The notes under the pieces are model-generated. The model saw only the letters and a program-made list of their open reading frames with translations, was not told where the DNA came from and did not search any database. Shown here one piece after another: positions 17,764 to 28,701 of a stretch of 64,000 bases of DNA. The stretch comes from Fluviicoccus sp. (GTDB lineage Bacteria > Pseudomonadota > Gammaproteobacteria > Pseudomonadales > Moraxellaceae). Where the stretch lies: NCBI RefSeq assembly GCF_030646115.1, contig NZ_JAUSMX010000009.1, positions 434,001 through 498,000 on the forward strand, given 5' to 3'. Both the position numbers and the translations under genes were made by a program. Each line of letters opens with the position of its first letter. The stretch's first letter is position 1.

Positions 17764-18891
17764 TTATTCACGGTTAATCCTGTCCAGTTCCAGATGAGAG
17801 TCCGGGTACGCGGCGTGACCTGGACTTAGCCGGATCTTTAAGGCGACATCAGTTTTCGAGTCTGCATTGTCGATGGCTTGTTGTTCCGTGATGGCTCCCT
17901 TCAGATAAAGATGAAATAAGGACTGATCGAAGGTATTCATGCCTTGCTCATTGCCCTTGCTAATGGCGTCTTTAAGCAAATCAACTTCTCCCTTCAGGAT
18001 CAAGTCCGAAATATAGTTCGACTGCAGTAATATTTCTGTGGCGGGCACCTGAAAGTTCCCTGCACCCTGTATCAATCGTTGCGCGACCACGGCTTTCAAA
18101 TTCAAAGACAAGTCCATTAGAAGCTGACGTCGGCGGTCTTCAGGAAAAAAATTAAGGATTCGGTCAATTGTCTGGTTGGCGTTGTTGGCATGAAGGGTCG
18201 AAACACAGAGATGGCCGGTTTCTGCATAAGTAATGGCATGTTGCATGGTTAATGCATCTCGTATTTCCCCGATCATGATGACATCAGGCGCCTCGCGCAT
18301 GGCATGTCGAAGTGCATCAGCGAAAGAATGCGTGTCCAGCCCAACCTCACGCTGATCAAATATGGACTTCTTATGCTCGTGAACATATTCAATCGGATCT
18401 TCAATGGTGAGAATATGCGATCGACTATTTAGATTTCGATATTCAAGCATGGCGGCAAGGGTGGTGGACTTCCCCGAACCGGTAGATCCCACTACAAGAA
18501 TCAAACCCCGTTTCAGCATGGCCAGATCAGCTAGAACAGGAGGCAGGTTCAATGACTCAAAGTCAGGGATTTTGGATGTAATATGCCGAATTACAGCGGC
18601 AATTTCACCGCGTTGCATATAAAAGTTCAAACGGAAGCGGCCAAGTGGCTCTAGAGCAATCGCCAAATCCAGTTCCAGTTCCTTCTGGAGAGTTTGAATT
18701 TGCTCCATGGACAATATTGATCCGGTAAGCATGCGCGCCATCTCAGGTGTCAAGCTGGGCAGGTGTATAGGGTGTATCTCACCCCTGACCTTGACGCTGG
18801 GCGGCGCTCCGACAGAGAGGAACAAGTCCGAGGCTCCTTGTTCAACCATAAATTTCAAGTAGGCTTTCATGTCTGAGAATTCAGGACTCAT
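17764..18891 (-). CDS. pilU: PilU, type IV pilus retraction ATPase
   Basis: 375 residues, a GspE/PilT-type secretion ATPase. An N-terminal PAS-like domain (~1-100) begins with LKFMVEQGASDLFLSVGAPP. The ATPase core follows: Walker A GSTGSGKST (135-143), an Asp box (ILTIEDPIEYVH), Walker B in VIMIGEIRD and a His box (TGHLCVSTLHANNA). The overall pattern fits PilU better than PilT (RGLILVVG before Walker A, EQGMNTFDQSLF near the C-terminus). PilU works with PilT at the pilus base to power retraction. PilT is not in the window. Convergent with the Pil-Chp operon, whose output it would serve. Confidence 0.9.
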   Translation of the reverse strand: MSPEFSDMKAYLKFMVEQGASDLFLSVGAPPSVKVRGEIHPIHLPSLTPEMARMLTGSILSMEQIQTLQKELELDLAIALEPLGRFRLNFYMQRGEIAAVIRHITSKIPDFESLNLPPVLADLAMLKRGLILVVGSTGSGKSTTLAAMLEYRNLNSRSHILTIEDPIEYVHEHKKSIFDQREVGLDTHSFADALRHAMREAPDVIMIGEIRDALTMQHAITYAETGHLCVSTLHANNANQTIDRILNFFPEDRRRQLLMDLSLNLKAVVAQRLIQGAGNFQVPATEILLQSNYISDLILKGEVDLLKDAISKGNEQGMNTFDQSLFHLYLKGAITEQQAIDNADSKTDVALKIRLSPGHAAYPDSHLELDRINRE

Positions 18892-19078
18892 ACGGCTAAC
18901 CCCTGTAATAATGCGTTTGACTATCGGTTTATCATAGTTTGAGTTTCAATGCCATGCAGGTCGATTGCCGCTATTACTTGTCAAAGTGACGACCATTCAT
19001 TGACATTTCGGATGGCAAGCACACAGAGGCTTGATGCTACACGGTCCTTATTGTGTCTCAAATGTTTAGGCGTAGAAC

Positions 19079-20212
19079 ATGCCCTACTGGCGTCTGTCTT
19101 TTTTCTATTTCTTCTATTTCGCCGTATTGGGCGGATTCATGCCGTATTGGGGCTTGTATCTGGACAATCTGGACTTTACTTCAGCCCAGATTGGTCAGTT
19201 GATGGCTATCGGGATGCTGACAAGGATATTTGCGCCCAATTTTTGGGGGTATCTTGCTGATGCAACCGGGAAGAGGATTGAGTTGGTCCGGCTGGGTGCG
19301 GTGATGGTCAGCGTTTTCTGGGCAGGGATTTTTTTCACTGGCAATCACTTCTGGTTAATGGCCAGTGTGCTGTTTGCGTACAGTTTTTTCCAGAATGCCA
19401 TACTGGCGCAATTTGAAGCCGTTACCATTGCGCATCTTGGCGCTGACCGTGCCCGGTATGGCAACATCCGCTTATGGGGGTCGCTGGGTTTCATCGCGAC
19501 TGTGGCGGGCTTCGGCTTTTTGTTCGACATGATTTCAGTTAAAAATCTGCCCGTCATGCTGATGATCTGCGCCTTGATTGCAGTCGTCTTCAGCTTCTTG
19601 GTCCCGACACCACCGGCTATCCAAGTGAAGAGTCATGGCGCAACATTCTGGCAAATTCTGAGAAAGCCATTGGTGGCTGGCTTCTTTGCGTCTCATTTTT
19701 TACTTCAGTTGTCCCATGCACCTTACTACAGCTTTTATAGCCTGTATCTGGAAAGTCATGGTTATAGCCGCACAGTCATTGGCTTGTTGTGGGCACTGGG
19801 GGTGTTGGCGGAGGTATTCGCATTTACGCGGACATACTGGCTTTTGAGTCGATTCAGTGAGACCACTTTAATTGTCAGTTGCCTGCTGTTGGCGGCCTTG
19901 CGCTGGATAATGATTGGATGGTTTGTGGATTTTCCTGCGCTGATCTGGTTGGCTCAACTGCTACATGCTTTCAGTTTTGCCATATTTCATGCCGCTGCCA
20001 TGCAATTGATTTTTCGTGAGTTCAACTCAGGTCAGCAAGGGCAAGGGCAGGCGGTTTACAGTGCGCTGTGGGGCTTGGGTGTGGCCTTTGGCTCCTGGAT
20101 GACGGGAGAAGTATGGACCTCGCTGGGAACCTCAATTATCTTTTCCATGGCCGCTTGTGCGTGTGTGGCGGGCATGCTGTTTTTCATCAGGCCAATCAAC
20201 AAATTAGCGTGA
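19079..20212 (+). CDS. MFS transporter, MFS_1-like/phenylpropionate-permease type
   Basis: 377 residues with about twelve membrane helices. The start (RLSFFYFFYFAVLGGFMPYWGLYL) and the loop with GYLADATGKR are typical of the LacY/HcaT-like 'MFS_1_like' group. AGGCG lies 7 nt before ATG 19079. The substrate cannot be deduced. It is divergent from pilU across a 187-bp region with no clear promoter pair. There are no metabolic genes beside it. Confidence 0.8.
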   Translation: MPYWRLSFFYFFYFAVLGGFMPYWGLYLDNLDFTSAQIGQLMAIGMLTRIFAPNFWGYLADATGKRIELVRLGAVMVSVFWAGIFFTGNHFWLMASVLFAYSFFQNAILAQFEAVTIAHLGADRARYGNIRLWGSLGFIATVAGFGFLFDMISVKNLPVMLMICALIAVVFSFLVPTPPAIQVKSHGATFWQILRKPLVAGFFASHFLLQLSHAPYYSFYSLYLESHGYSRTVIGLLWALGVLAEVFAFTRTYWLLSRFSETTLIVSCLLLAALRWIMIGWFVDFPALIWLAQLLHAFSFAIFHAAAMQLIFREFNSGQQGQGQAVYSALWGLGVAFGSWMTGEVWTSLGTSIIFSMAACACVAGMLFFIRPINKLA

Positions 20213-20263
20213 CGGATACCACTTTTGACGCATCTTGGGTGGAGCATGGTGCTTGATAGTGAC

Positions 20264-20269
20264 TATAAT
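20264..20269 (+). promoter_or_regulatory. Possible -10 element upstream of the nqr operon
   Basis: A perfect TATAAT lies 80 bp before nqrA, in the only sizeable gap upstream of the operon. No good -35 hexamer is found 16-18 bp further upstream, so this may be an activated promoter or chance. Confidence 0.3.
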
Positions 20270-20348
20270 CGACATTTTTCGAGCGATGAGACAGTAAACA
20301 CCGATTGAAGGTGGCTGTTTGCTCCGGTCTTTCCCACCCTAAGGGTGC

Positions 20349-21695
20349 ATGGGCGTGTGTATGGTCAAGATAAAACGAGGTCTGGATATCCCGATTTCCG
20401 GGTCGCCGGCCCAACAGATCCACGATGTTTCCTCTATTCGCTCAGTGGCGCTGCTGGGGGTGGATTATCACGGCATGATGCCGTCGATGAAAGTCGCGGA
20501 TGGCGATCGGGTTCTCAAAGGCCAGGTGCTTTTTGCCGACAAAAAGAATCCCCGTGTCCAGTTCACCTCGCCAGTCACCGGGCGGGTGCGTGCTATCAAC
20601 CGGGGCGCACGCCGCGTATTCCAGTCATTGGTCATCGACGTGGAGTCCGGATCCGACGAGGCTGTGGAATTCAGGAGTTACAACCGCCTCCAGATCAAGA
20701 ACATGGACCGGGATTCGGCGGTTGAGCAATTATTGGCGTCAGGTTTGTGGACCGCAATCCGCGCCCGCCCTTTTAACAAGATTGCCAATCCTGACATCAC
20801 GCCCGCGGCAATATTCGTGAATGCCATGGATACCAATCCGCTGTCCGCAGATCCCGCGCCGATCATCAAGGCCGAACAGCAGGCGTTTGAAGACGGATTG
20901 TCATTGGTGTCGCGCCTGGCGCCCAAGATTTATATCTGCAAGGAAGTCCATGCCGGGATATCTACCGGTGATTTCAACTCCCATGATTTCAGCGGTCCGC
21001 ACCCGGCCGGATTGGTCGGTACGCATATCCATTTTCTGGAGCCGGTGTCGGCAGGGAAGACAGTCTGGCATGTGGGTTATCAAGACGTCATTGCTATCGG
21101 CAAGCTGTTTTCGACGGGTCAGATTGACAGCAATCGTATCATTGCCTTGGGGGGGCCTTCGGTCAAGCAGCCGAGGCTTCTGCGCATTCTGTCAGGCTCT
21201 TCACTGCAAGACTTGACGACCGGGGAGTTGAACGGCAGCAACAACCGCATCATCTCTGGTTCGGTGTTGTCAGGCCGTACGGCTCAAGGCGTGGATGCAT
21301 GGCTGGGGCGTTACCACCTCCAGGTGTCGGTTCTGAAGGAAGGCGTTGACCGCGAGTTTGTCCACTATATCAAGCCGGGTACCCAGCGCTTCTCGCAGTT
21401 GGGGATCTATGTTGGCAAGTGGTTGCAGAAGTCTTTCCAGATGACTACCAGCACTAATGGCAGTCCACGCGCCATGGTTCCGGTTGGCGTTTACGAAGAA
21501 ATCATGCCTCTGGATATTTTGCCAACGCCCCTGTTGCGCTATTTGCTGGTAGGCGATACAGATACCGCCCAAGCTTTGGGCTGCCTGGAGCTGGATGAGG
21601 AGGATCTGGGACTGTGCACCTTTGTCTGTCCCGGCAAATATGAATATGGCCCGATTCTGCGGGACGTGCTGGACCGTATTGAGAAAGAGGGCTGA
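20349..21695 (+). CDS. nqrA: NqrA, Na+-translocating NADH:quinone reductase subunit A
   Basis: 448 residues, the usual NqrA length. The start [12 protein letters not shown] and the motif [17 protein letters not shown] are family hallmarks. NqrA is the peripheral cytoplasmic subunit near the ubiquinone site of the six-subunit sodium pump. Two starts are possible: ATG 20349, with AAGGG close upstream, and in-frame ATG 20361, which matches the usual NqrA N-terminus better. First gene of nqrABCDEF-apbE-nqrM; nqrB follows after 6 bp. Confidence 0.95.
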   Translation: MGVCMVKIKRGLDIPISGSPAQQIHDVSSIRSVALLGVDYHGMMPSMKVADGDRVLKGQVLFADKKNPRVQFTSPVTGRVRAINRGARRVFQSLVIDVESGSDEAVEFRSYNRLQIKNMDRDSAVEQLLASGLWTAIRARPFNKIANPDITPAAIFVNAMDTNPLSADPAPIIKAEQQAFEDGLSLVSRLAPKIYICKEVHAGISTGDFNSHDFSGPHPAGLVGTHIHFLEPVSAGKTVWHVGYQDVIAIGKLFSTGQIDSNRIIALGGPSVKQPRLLRILSGSSLQDLTTGELNGSNNRIISGSVLSGRTAQGVDAWLGRYHLQVSVLKEGVDREFVHYIKPGTQRFSQLGIYVGKWLQKSFQMTTSTNGSPRAMVPVGVYEEIMPLDILPTPLLRYLLVGDTDTAQALGCLELDEEDLGLCTFVCPGKYEYGPILRDVLDRIEKEG

Positions 21696-21701
21696 CCGAT
21701 C

Positions 21702-22973
21702 ATGAAATGGATGCGACAAAAACTCGATAATATGGCGCCTCACTTCGAGAAGGGAGGGCGCTATCACAATTGGTATCCGCTTTTCGAAGCGTTGGATACC
21801 TTCCTTTACAGTCCGCCATCGGTGACACATGCCGCGGCCCACGTTCGTGATTCTGTTGACCTGAAGCGGATCATGATCCTGGTGTGGATGGCGACGTTCC
21901 CGGCCATGTTTTTCGGTATGTGGAATGTGGGCAACCAGGCACTTGGGGCACTGGCCTTTGCCGCTCAGCAGGGGGTAACACCGGATATGGCTGTGGAGGG
22001 CTGGCGTCATGCGCTGATTGCCCTTGTCGCCGGTTTTAATTCCGCCAGTGTCTGGGATTGCCTGGTGTACGGCGCCACCTTCTTTGTCCCCATTTACCTG
22101 GTCACCTTTGTTGTTGGCGGTTTCTGGGAAGTGCTCTTCGCCATGAAGCGCGGGCATGAGGTCAACGAGGGCTTTTTTGTCACCTCGGTGCTTTTTGCCT
22201 TGACCCTACCGCCCTCCATACCCTTGTGGCAGGTCGCCTTGGGCATCAGTTTCGGCGTGGTCATCGGCAAGGAAGTGTTTGGCGGCACCGGCAAGAATTT
22301 TATCAATCCGGCGCTTGCCGGGCGCGCCTTCCTGTTCTTTGCCTATCCGGCACAAATGTCCGGCGACACCGTTTGGACAGCCGTGCAGACCCAATTGTGG
22401 AAGCAGGGCGTAGATGGCTATTCGGGCGCCACGGCGCTGGGGCAGGCAAAGCTGGGAGGGCTGGAAAGCATGCAGCACCTGACGGCTACCGGCATGCAAC
22501 CCATTACCTGGTGGGATGCTTTCCTGGGCACCGTTCCCGGTTCAATCGGAGAAGTATCGACACTGGCGATTCTTGTCGGCGGCGCAATTCTGCTATTGGC
22601 GAGAGTTGCATCCTGGCGCATCATGGCCGGGGTTATGATCGGCATGGCAGGAATGTCATTTGTGTTCAACCAGATTGGTTCGGTGACCAACCCGATGTTT
22701 GCCATGCCGTGGCACTGGCATCTGGTGCTGGGGGGCTTCGCCTTCGGCATGGTATTCATGGCAACCGATCCGGTATCCGCATCCATGACCAATACCGGCC
22801 GCCTCGTTTTCGGGATGTTGATCGGTGTAATGGTGGTGCTGATCCGGGTTGTCAACCCGGCTTATCCGGAAGGCATGATGCTCGCCATTCTTTTCGCCAA
22901 CCTCTGTGCGCCGCTGATCGACTACTTCGTGATGCAGGCCAACATCAAGCGGAGGGCCTTGCGCAATGTCTAA
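21702..22973 (+). CDS. nqrB: NqrB, membrane subunit with covalent FMN
   Basis: 423 residues, with a cytoplasmic N-terminal stretch followed by about ten membrane helices. The covalent FMN attachment motif SGAT is present, with the phosphoester-bearing threonine at T244 (within [10 protein letters not shown]). NqrB binds FMN and riboflavin, and the sodium pathway runs through it. ApbE, encoded downstream, should attach the flavin. Its last 8 bp overlap the start of nqrC, which suggests translational coupling. Confidence 0.96.
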   Translation: MKWMRQKLDNMAPHFEKGGRYHNWYPLFEALDTFLYSPPSVTHAAAHVRDSVDLKRIMILVWMATFPAMFFGMWNVGNQALGALAFAAQQGVTPDMAVEGWRHALIALVAGFNSASVWDCLVYGATFFVPIYLVTFVVGGFWEVLFAMKRGHEVNEGFFVTSVLFALTLPPSIPLWQVALGISFGVVIGKEVFGGTGKNFINPALAGRAFLFFAYPAQMSGDTVWTAVQTQLWKQGVDGYSGATALGQAKLGGLESMQHLTATGMQPITWWDAFLGTVPGSIGEVSTLAILVGGAILLLARVASWRIMAGVMIGMAGMSFVFNQIGSVTNPMFAMPWHWHLVLGGFAFGMVFMATDPVSASMTNTGRLVFGMLIGVMVVLIRVVNPAYPEGMMLAILFANLCAPLIDYFVMQANIKRRALRNV

Positions 22974-23757
22974 ATCCAAAGAAACCACCGGCAAGACCAT
23001 TCTTGTGGCGACAGTGTTGTCGGTGGTCTGCTCCATTGCGCTGGCGGCGGCCGTCACCTTGCTCAAGCCCATTCAGGACACCAACCGGGCGCTTGAAAAG
23101 CAGCGCAAGATTTTGGCTGCCGCCCAGATTCTGGAAGAAGGGAAAGGTTCCCCCCAGGAAGTACATAAACAATTCGAGCGTTTCCAGCGTTATCTGGTCA
23201 ACCTGGATACGGGTGACTTCAAGCAGATCAAGACCGATGATCCTTATGATCAGCGTAAAGCGTCGAAAGATAGCAAGCGGTCAATTGTTCTAAGCAGTGA
23301 TCAGGACATTGCCGGTCTCAAACGCCGGGCCAATGAAGCGGATATTTATGTGCTGCGCGATGCTTCTGGCAAAGCCGAAAACCTGGTGTTGCCGATTTCC
23401 GGATATGGTCTGTGGTCAACGCTTTACGGTTATATCGTGTTAAAGGCCGATGCCGGCACTGTGGTCGGAATTACCTTTACCGAACATGCCGAAACGCCCG
23501 GTCTGGGTGGGGAAGTCGACAATCCCAAGTGGAAGGCACTGTGGCCCGGCAAACAGGTTTTCGACGCGCAGGGCAATCCAGTGCTGGGTCTGATCAAGGG
23601 CAATGTCGACCCCGCCAAGCCGGAAGCCATTCATCAGGTGGATGGCCTGTCCGGCGCCACCCTGACCAGCAACGGCGTCAGTCACCTGGTCAAGTTCTGG
23701 ATGGGTGATCTCGGTTTCCGCAAGTTCCTGAACAAAGTTCGTCAAGAGGGTATCTGA
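22966..23757 (+). CDS. nqrC: NqrC, membrane-anchored subunit with covalent FMN
   Basis: 263 residues. One N-terminal membrane helix (~10-32) precedes a periplasmic FMN-binding domain. The flavin attachment motif is [10 protein letters not shown] with T232 as the modified residue, and the upstream [12 protein letters not shown] motif is typical of NqrC/RnfG. It relays electrons from the 2Fe-2S/iron centre to NqrB. ATG 22966 overlaps the nqrB end by 8 bp. Confidence 0.96.
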   Translation: MSKSKETTGKTILVATVLSVVCSIALAAAVTLLKPIQDTNRALEKQRKILAAAQILEEGKGSPQEVHKQFERFQRYLVNLDTGDFKQIKTDDPYDQRKASKDSKRSIVLSSDQDIAGLKRRANEADIYVLRDASGKAENLVLPISGYGLWSTLYGYIVLKADAGTVVGITFTEHAETPGLGGEVDNPKWKALWPGKQVFDAQGNPVLGLIKGNVDPAKPEAIHQVDGLSGATLTSNGVSHLVKFWMGDLGFRKFLNKVRQEGI

Positions 23758-23758
23758 C

Positions 23759-24436
23759 ATGGCCGAAGAACAACAATCCGTCAAGGAAATCCTGTTCGGG
23801 CCGGTCCTGAACACTAATCCGGTGATCTTTCAAGTGCTGGGCATTTGTTCGGCCCTGGCGGTCACCAGCAGCCTGAAGACGGCACTGGCCATGTCCATCG
23901 GTCTGACATTGGTCACGGCATTTTCCAACTTCTTCATCAGCCTGATCCGCAACATCATCCCCAATTCGATCCGCATCATTGTGCAAATGGTGATTGTGGC
24001 GACGCTGGTGATTGTCGTGGATCAGTTCCTGCAAGCCTTTGCACCGGCCATCTCCAAGCAGATGTCGGTGTTTGTCGGCTTGATCATCACCAACTGCATT
24101 GTCATGGGCCGGCTCGAAGCCTTCGCCATGAAGAACCCCCCGGTGATCAGCTTCATAGACGGCATCGGTAATGGCTTGGGATATTCAGCGCTGTTGATTG
24201 TTCTGGCAGTGTTCCGTGAGGTGCTGGGCTCCGGCACCTTGCTCGGTTTCACCATCCTGCCGACGATCAGCAATGGCGGCTGGTATGTTCCCAATGGCTT
24301 GCTGCTGCTGCCACCCTCAGCCTTTTTCCTGATTGGCCTTGTGATCTGGGCGCTGCGCTCCTGGAAGACAGACCAGCAGGAAAGCACCGAATACAAGATC
24401 GCGGCGCAGTCCAAGGCGCAGACGACCGGCCATTGA
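23759..24436 (+). CDS. nqrD: NqrD, membrane subunit
   Basis: 225 residues with six predicted membrane helices, an NqrD/RnfE family protein. It carries the two intramembrane cysteines (C30 in LGICSALAV and C113 in ITNCIVMGR) that, with two from NqrE, hold the intramembrane iron centre. It starts 1 bp after the nqrC stop. The N-terminus [19 protein letters not shown] is typical. Confidence 0.96.
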   Translation: MAEEQQSVKEILFGPVLNTNPVIFQVLGICSALAVTSSLKTALAMSIGLTLVTAFSNFFISLIRNIIPNSIRIIVQMVIVATLVIVVDQFLQAFAPAISKQMSVFVGLIITNCIVMGRLEAFAMKNPPVISFIDGIGNGLGYSALLIVLAVFREVLGSGTLLGFTILPTISNGGWYVPNGLLLLPPSAFFLIGLVIWALRSWKTDQQESTEYKIAAQSKAQTTGH

Positions 24437-24448
24437 GGAGTCACTGAC

Positions 24449-25066
24449 ATGGAACATTACCTGAGCCTCTTTATCCGCTCTGTCTTCATCGAGAACATGG
24501 CCTTATCGTTTTTCCTGGGGATGTGCACGTTTCTGGCCATTTCCAAGAAGATCCAGACGGCGATTTCCCTGGGCATAGCGGTGGTGTTTGTGCAGACACT
24601 GACCGTTCCGGTGAATGCCGTGCTTTGGCAATACATGCTGAAGGAAGGCGGCCTCTCCTGGACCGGCATTCAAGGCATTGAGACCGTCGACTTGTCGTTC
24701 CTCAGCCTGATGATCTATATCTGCACCATCGCGGCGCTGGTACAGGTCATTGAAATGGCCTGCGACAAGTTTTTCCCCGCCCTGTATAACGCCCTCGGCA
24801 TTTACCTGCCGCTGATCACTGTTAACTGTGCTGTGCTGGCCGGTGCGCTGTTCATGCAGCAACGTGACTACAGCGTATCCGAGAGCGTTGTTTATGGTTT
24901 TGGCTCCGGACTCAGCTGGGCGCTGGCCATTGTGCTGCTGGCCGCTGTACGGGAAAAAATGAAATACAGCGACGTTCCGCCCGGCCTGCAGGGTCTGGGT
25001 ATTACTTTCATTTCTGCCGGACTGATGGCCTTGGGCTTCATGTCATTCTCCGGCGTGCAACTCTGA
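24449..25066 (+). CDS. nqrE: NqrE, membrane subunit
   Basis: 205 residues with six membrane helices, an NqrE/RnfA family protein. C26 (FLGMCTFLA) and C127 ([10 protein letters not shown]) are the ligands that complete the intramembrane iron site with NqrD. The start [20 protein letters not shown] matches the family closely. A GAGGAG-like ribosome binding site precedes ATG 24449. Confidence 0.96.
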   Translation: MEHYLSLFIRSVFIENMALSFFLGMCTFLAISKKIQTAISLGIAVVFVQTLTVPVNAVLWQYMLKEGGLSWTGIQGIETVDLSFLSLMIYICTIAALVQVIEMACDKFFPALYNALGIYLPLITVNCAVLAGALFMQQRDYSVSESVVYGFGSGLSWALAIVLLAAVREKMKYSDVPPGLQGLGITFISAGLMALGFMSFSGVQL

Positions 25067-25078
25067 GCGAGACGAGCC

Positions 25079-26317
25079 ATGACACAAGAAGCCGTCATTA
25101 TCCTGAGCATGCTGATGTTTGCCGGGACCGTGCTGGTCCTGGTGGCCTTCATTCTCGCTGCCCGCTCGCAACTGGTCTCCGCCGGGACAGTCACCATTGA
25201 TATCAATGATGACCCCGAAAAGCGGATGGAGGTTTCTACCGGCGGCAAGTTGTTGCAAACCCTGTCGGATGAGAAGATTTTCCTGTCGTCGGCCTGCGGC
25301 GGCGGTGGCACGTGCGGCCAATGCCGGGTGAAGGTCAAGTCGGGAGGAGGGGATATCCTGCCTACCGAAGAGCCGCATTTTACCAAGCGTGAAATCCGTG
25401 ATGGCTGGCGTCTGGGCTGTCAATTGGCAGTCAAGCAACCCCTGTGCCTGGAATTGCCGGAGGAGTTTTTCGGCATCAAACGTTGGGAGTGCGAGGTCAT
25501 TGCCAATGACAATGTCGCTACCTTCATCAAGGAACTGACCCTGAAGCTGCCGGAAGGAGCGGATGTGCATTTCCGCGCCGGTGGCTATATGCAGTTGGAG
25601 GCGCCCGCATACAGCGTCGACTACAAGGATTTCGAAATTGAGGAGCAGTATCGCGGCGACTGGGAAAAATTCAAGCTGCTGGATTTGAAGGCGCAAACAA
25701 CCGAGCCCACCATTCGTGCTTATTCGATGGCGAACTATCCGGAAGAAAAAGGGCTGTTGAAGTTCAATATCCGCATCGCCACCCCGCCGTTGCGGCAGTT
25801 GCACGAGATTCCGCCGGGCAAAATGTCCTCGTGGGTGTTTAATCTGAAGAAAGGCGACAAGGTAACTGTCTTTGGCCCCTTCGGTGATTTCTTTGCCCGT
25901 GATACAGATGCCGAAATGATTTTCATCGGCGGTGGCGCCGGTATGGCTCCTATGCGTTCGCATATTTTCGATCAGCTCAAGCGGCTCAAGAGTCCGCGCA
26001 AGATCTCGTTCTGGTATGGCGCGCGCTCCTTGCGCGAGACTTTCTACGCGGAAGAATACGATCTGCTGGCGAAGGAGAATCCCAATTTCGAATGGCATCT
26101 GGCCTTGTCCGAGCCGCAACCTGAAGACAACTGGACCGGATTAACGGGCTTTATTCATAACGTACTTTATGAAAATTACCTGAAGAACCATCCCGCTCCG
26201 GAAGACTGCGAATTTTACATGTGCGGTCCGCCCATGATGAATGCGGCCGTGATCAAGATGTTGCTTGATTTGGGAGTGGATCGTGAAAACATCATGCTGG
26301 ATGATTTTGGCGGGTGA
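25079..26317 (+). CDS. nqrF: NqrF, NADH dehydrogenase subunit with 2Fe-2S and FAD
   Basis: 412 residues. An N-terminal membrane helix (~5-28) is followed by a 2Fe-2S ferredoxin domain with ligands C73, C79, C82 and C114, an FAD domain with [11 protein letters not shown], and an NADH domain with [12 protein letters not shown] and YMCGPPMMN; the C-terminus is LDDFGG as in other NqrF proteins. It takes a hydride from NADH and passes electrons across the membrane. The stop overlaps the GTG start of apbE by 4 bp. Confidence 0.97.
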   Translation: MTQEAVIILSMLMFAGTVLVLVAFILAARSQLVSAGTVTIDINDDPEKRMEVSTGGKLLQTLSDEKIFLSSACGGGGTCGQCRVKVKSGGGDILPTEEPHFTKREIRDGWRLGCQLAVKQPLCLELPEEFFGIKRWECEVIANDNVATFIKELTLKLPEGADVHFRAGGYMQLEAPAYSVDYKDFEIEEQYRGDWEKFKLLDLKAQTTEPTIRAYSMANYPEEKGLLKFNIRIATPPLRQLHEIPPGKMSSWVFNLKKGDKVTVFGPFGDFFARDTDAEMIFIGGGAGMAPMRSHIFDQLKRLKSPRKISFWYGARSLRETFYAEEYDLLAKENPNFEWHLALSEPQPEDNWTGLTGFIHNVLYENYLKNHPAPEDCEFYMCGPPMMNAAVIKMLLDLGVDRENIMLDDFGG

Positions 26318-27411
26318 ATAAGCGGCGGGTGACAATGCAGTGTGCCGGTAACCGATTACTTGGTCAGGGATTGGCGAAGTGGGGGCGTTGCTTCACTTTG
26401 CTGTTGCTGATGACTGGTTTTCTGTCCTCCTGCTCTTCACAGGCCCCGGAACCGGTGACGTTTACCGGTCTGGCATTTTACAGTATGCCTTGGCAGGTGA
26501 AGGTGAGCCGAGTGCCTCAAGGGGTGAGCCAGACAGCACTGCATGCTGAACTGCAACAGACGCTGGATAGTCTGAACAAGGTGCTTTCCACGTATCAGCC
26601 TGACACGGAGTTGATGCGTTTCAATGCCACAAAACAGGGGCTGCCATTTGTTGCCAGCCCCACGCTGTTTCAGGCAGTCTTGACGGCGCGTCAGGTCAGC
26701 CAGGCGACACAAGGCGTTTATGATGTTACGGTGGGGCCCTTGGTCAACCTCTGGGGCTTTGGGCCGCAGTCCGTTCCCAAGCATATGCCCCAAGCGGGAG
26801 AAATTGACTCCGCCCGGCAGCGGGTGGGCTGGCAGTATCTGGTCGTGGAGCCGGAAACCTTCTCCCTGATCCGGAAAGCGGATATTCAGGTTGATCTTTC
26901 GTCCCTGGGCGAGGGGATGGGTGTGGATGCGCTGGTGCGGGTTCTGGATAAATACGTCATCAAAGACTATATGGTTTCCGTAGCGGGAACGATTCAGGTC
27001 AGAGGTCGAAAGATGTCCGGTGCGGGATGGCAAATCGCAATCGAGAAACCGGATGGCAGCGGCTTTCCGCAACAACGCTTGACGCTGGACGGGCGTGTTT
27101 CTGTTTCTACCTCCGGCTCGTATCGCAATTACAATGAAATCGACGGGGTGCGGTTTTCGCATACCGTTGATCCCCGAACCGGCCGTCCCATAACCCACAA
27201 AGGTATCTCAGTGTCAGTGGTGCTTCCGGATGAGCAGGCGGCGCTGGCCGATGCCTGGGCGACCGCACTGAATGTGTTGGGACCGGAGGAAGGCATTCAA
27301 GTAGCCCGCAATGCGGGTATTCCGGCTTATTACCTGTTCAAAACGCCCACGGGATTTGACGAAGCGTTTACCCCGTCCTTCAAGGCATTTTTACAAGGTA
27401 ACAAGCCATGA
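26314..27411 (+). CDS. apbE: ApbE-type FAD:protein FMN transferase lipoprotein
   Basis: 365 residues. The hydrophobic leader ends in a lipobox (LSSC, Cys 40), so the mature enzyme is an outer-face or periplasmic lipoprotein. ApbE signatures include [25 protein letters not shown] and the [10 protein letters not shown] segment. It hydrolyses FAD and links FMN to the SGAT threonines of NqrB and NqrC, which fits its place directly behind nqrF. GTG 26314 overlaps nqrF by 4 bp; an in-frame ATG at 26335 is an alternative start. Confidence 0.93.
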   Translation: MNKRRVTMQCAGNRLLGQGLAKWGRCFTLLLLMTGFLSSCSSQAPEPVTFTGLAFYSMPWQVKVSRVPQGVSQTALHAELQQTLDSLNKVLSTYQPDTELMRFNATKQGLPFVASPTLFQAVLTARQVSQATQGVYDVTVGPLVNLWGFGPQSVPKHMPQAGEIDSARQRVGWQYLVVEPETFSLIRKADIQVDLSSLGEGMGVDALVRVLDKYVIKDYMVSVAGTIQVRGRKMSGAGWQIAIEKPDGSGFPQQRLTLDGRVSVSTSGSYRNYNEIDGVRFSHTVDPRTGRPITHKGISVSVVLPDEQAALADAWATALNVLGPEEGIQVARNAGIPAYYLFKTPTGFDEAFTPSFKAFLQGNKP

Positions 27412-27644
27412 TGTTGTTTCTGGTGTCACTGATCGTCATTTTATTGATGATCGGGTTAATGGCTATCGGGGTATGGCTGGGTAAGCGGGAGCCCTTGAAA
27501 GGCACCTGCGGAGGTCTGAACCGGTTTACCGGTGACAAGGAGTGCCCGGTTTGCGGTGGGGACACTGCCAAATGTGAACAGGCCGAAACCGGGGAAGAAT
27601 TGAGAGCCGCTCCTGAAACCGCAGTGAAAACCTGGAAACCCTGA
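27408..27644 (+). CDS. nqrM: NqrM, NQR maturation protein
   Basis: 78 residues. One N-terminal membrane helix (~3-24) is followed by a short Cys-rich tail with C34, C46, C49 and C56 (GTCGGLNRF then ECPVCGG), the DUF539/NqrM pattern. NqrM is required to install the iron centre of Na+-NQR. ATG 27408 overlaps the apbE stop (ATGA), so it should be translationally coupled. It ends the operon only 3 bp before the convergent phosphodiesterase gene. Confidence 0.94.
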   Translation: MMLFLVSLIVILLMIGLMAIGVWLGKREPLKGTCGGLNRFTGDKECPVCGGDTAKCEQAETGEELRAAPETAVKTWKP

Positions 27645-27647
27645 CGT

Positions 27648-28388
27648 TCAGGCCAGAACCTGCAGGGCTTTTTGCGGGTAATCCGTGATGATGCTGTCTA
27701 CACCCAAGTCACGTAATCGAAGCATGTCATCCGCTTCGTTGACGGTCCAGGTGGAAACAGTCAATCCGGCTTGGTGTGCGTCGGCGACCAGTTCGGCCGT
27801 GCACAAGGAAAAGTGCGGTCCGATGGAAATGCAGCCCAGATCGACAGCATGCTGCACCAGATCGCCCCGGAAATCGCTCTCCACCAGCAGGCCTCGCGGA
27901 ATTTCCGGAGCGGCCTCGCGGATACCCTGAAGGTATCGGGAGTTAAAAGAGGTGGTGACGGCGTGATGGCCAAAGGGCTGCCATAATTCCGGAAGCCGCT
28001 GGATGACTTGTGCAACATCTTCAGGCGATTGTGCTTTGACTTCGAGTTGCAGATGGCTGAAGTCTGCAAGCAGGGCCAGAACATCCCGAAGAGAAGGGAT
28101 GCCATCGTGACAAGGCCAGTCATATTCAAGACCATCAGCAGACAGAAAGCGACGGTGCTGACAGGCATCCATCCGGTTCAACTGCGTCACTGTAAACTCA
28201 CGAAGACGGCCAGTAGCGGCAGTCGTTCGATCCACACGGTCATCATGGATAACCATCAGTTCGCCATCACCGGCTACCTGGATGTCGAACTCCACCGCAC
28301 GGATACCCAGATCACGAAGGTGCCGGAAACCACTCAAGGTATTTTCCGGAGCCTCGCCACGCGCACCGCGGTGACCCAGGATTTCCAA
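27648..28388 (-). CDS. Glycerophosphodiester phosphodiesterase, cytoplasmic UgpQ type
   Basis: 246 residues, a GDPD TIM barrel. The catalytic signature is HRGARGEAPENT (His near 6), the metal ligands are in EFDIQ and MVIHDD, and the C-terminal STWTVNEADDMLRL matches the family. There is no signal peptide, so it is probably cytosolic and hydrolyses glycerophosphodiesters from phospholipid turnover to glycerol 3-phosphate and an alcohol. The length matches UgpQ. The upstream gene on the same strand ends 4 bp before its start, so the two are likely co-transcribed. Confidence 0.88.
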   Translation of the reverse strand: MEILGHRGARGEAPENTLSGFRHLRDLGIRAVEFDIQVAGDGELMVIHDDRVDRTTAATGRLREFTVTQLNRMDACQHRRFLSADGLEYDWPCHDGIPSLRDVLALLADFSHLQLEVKAQSPEDVAQVIQRLPELWQPFGHHAVTTSFNSRYLQGIREAAPEIPRGLLVESDFRGDLVQHAVDLGCISIGPHFSLCTAELVADAHQAGLTVSTWTVNEADDMLRLRDLGVDSIITDYPQKALQVLA

Positions 28389-28392
28389 GGCC

Positions 28393-28701
28393 TTACTTCA
28401 CTTCCACGCTAAGGGAGGCTTCGCCTTTGCCGGAGGTGCTTGCCGGAGCAGTAGTGGACGCTGGAGCAGCGCCCTCATGTTTGACGGTCATGCTGTGCAC
28501 TACATGCTTGTATTCAAAAACAACGGTAAAGTCATTGTAGACCCAGCGGGTGATGGGGGGCCTGCCCACCGGACCCGTCTTCTGAACGGGAGCGCCGAAT
28601 TGCTTCAGGACGGAAGCCATGCTTTTGCCCTGGGCCGGTAAATCAGCCGCCAGGACAGAATTGGCCAGCAGCATTGCACTCAGTAACAGCCAGTTTTTCA
28701 T
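28393..28701 (-). CDS. Small periplasmic protein, unknown function
   Basis: 102 residues. A clear signal peptide (KNWLLLSAMLLANSVLAA) precedes a short conserved-looking domain: SMASVLKQFGAP, then RPPITRWVYNDFTVVFEYKHV. This resembles small 'phosphodiesterase-associated' exported proteins that sit next to GDPD genes in gammaproteobacteria. The tail is rich in Ala, Ser and Thr and looks unstructured. ATG at 28701 is preferred because GGAGCG lies 5 nt upstream; a longer in-frame start at 28737 has no such site. It precedes the phosphodiesterase gene on the same strand. Confidence 0.7.
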   Translation of the reverse strand: MKNWLLLSAMLLANSVLAADLPAQGKSMASVLKQFGAPVQKTGPVGRPPITRWVYNDFTVVFEYKHVVHSMTVKHEGAAPASTTAPASTSGKGEASLSVEVK

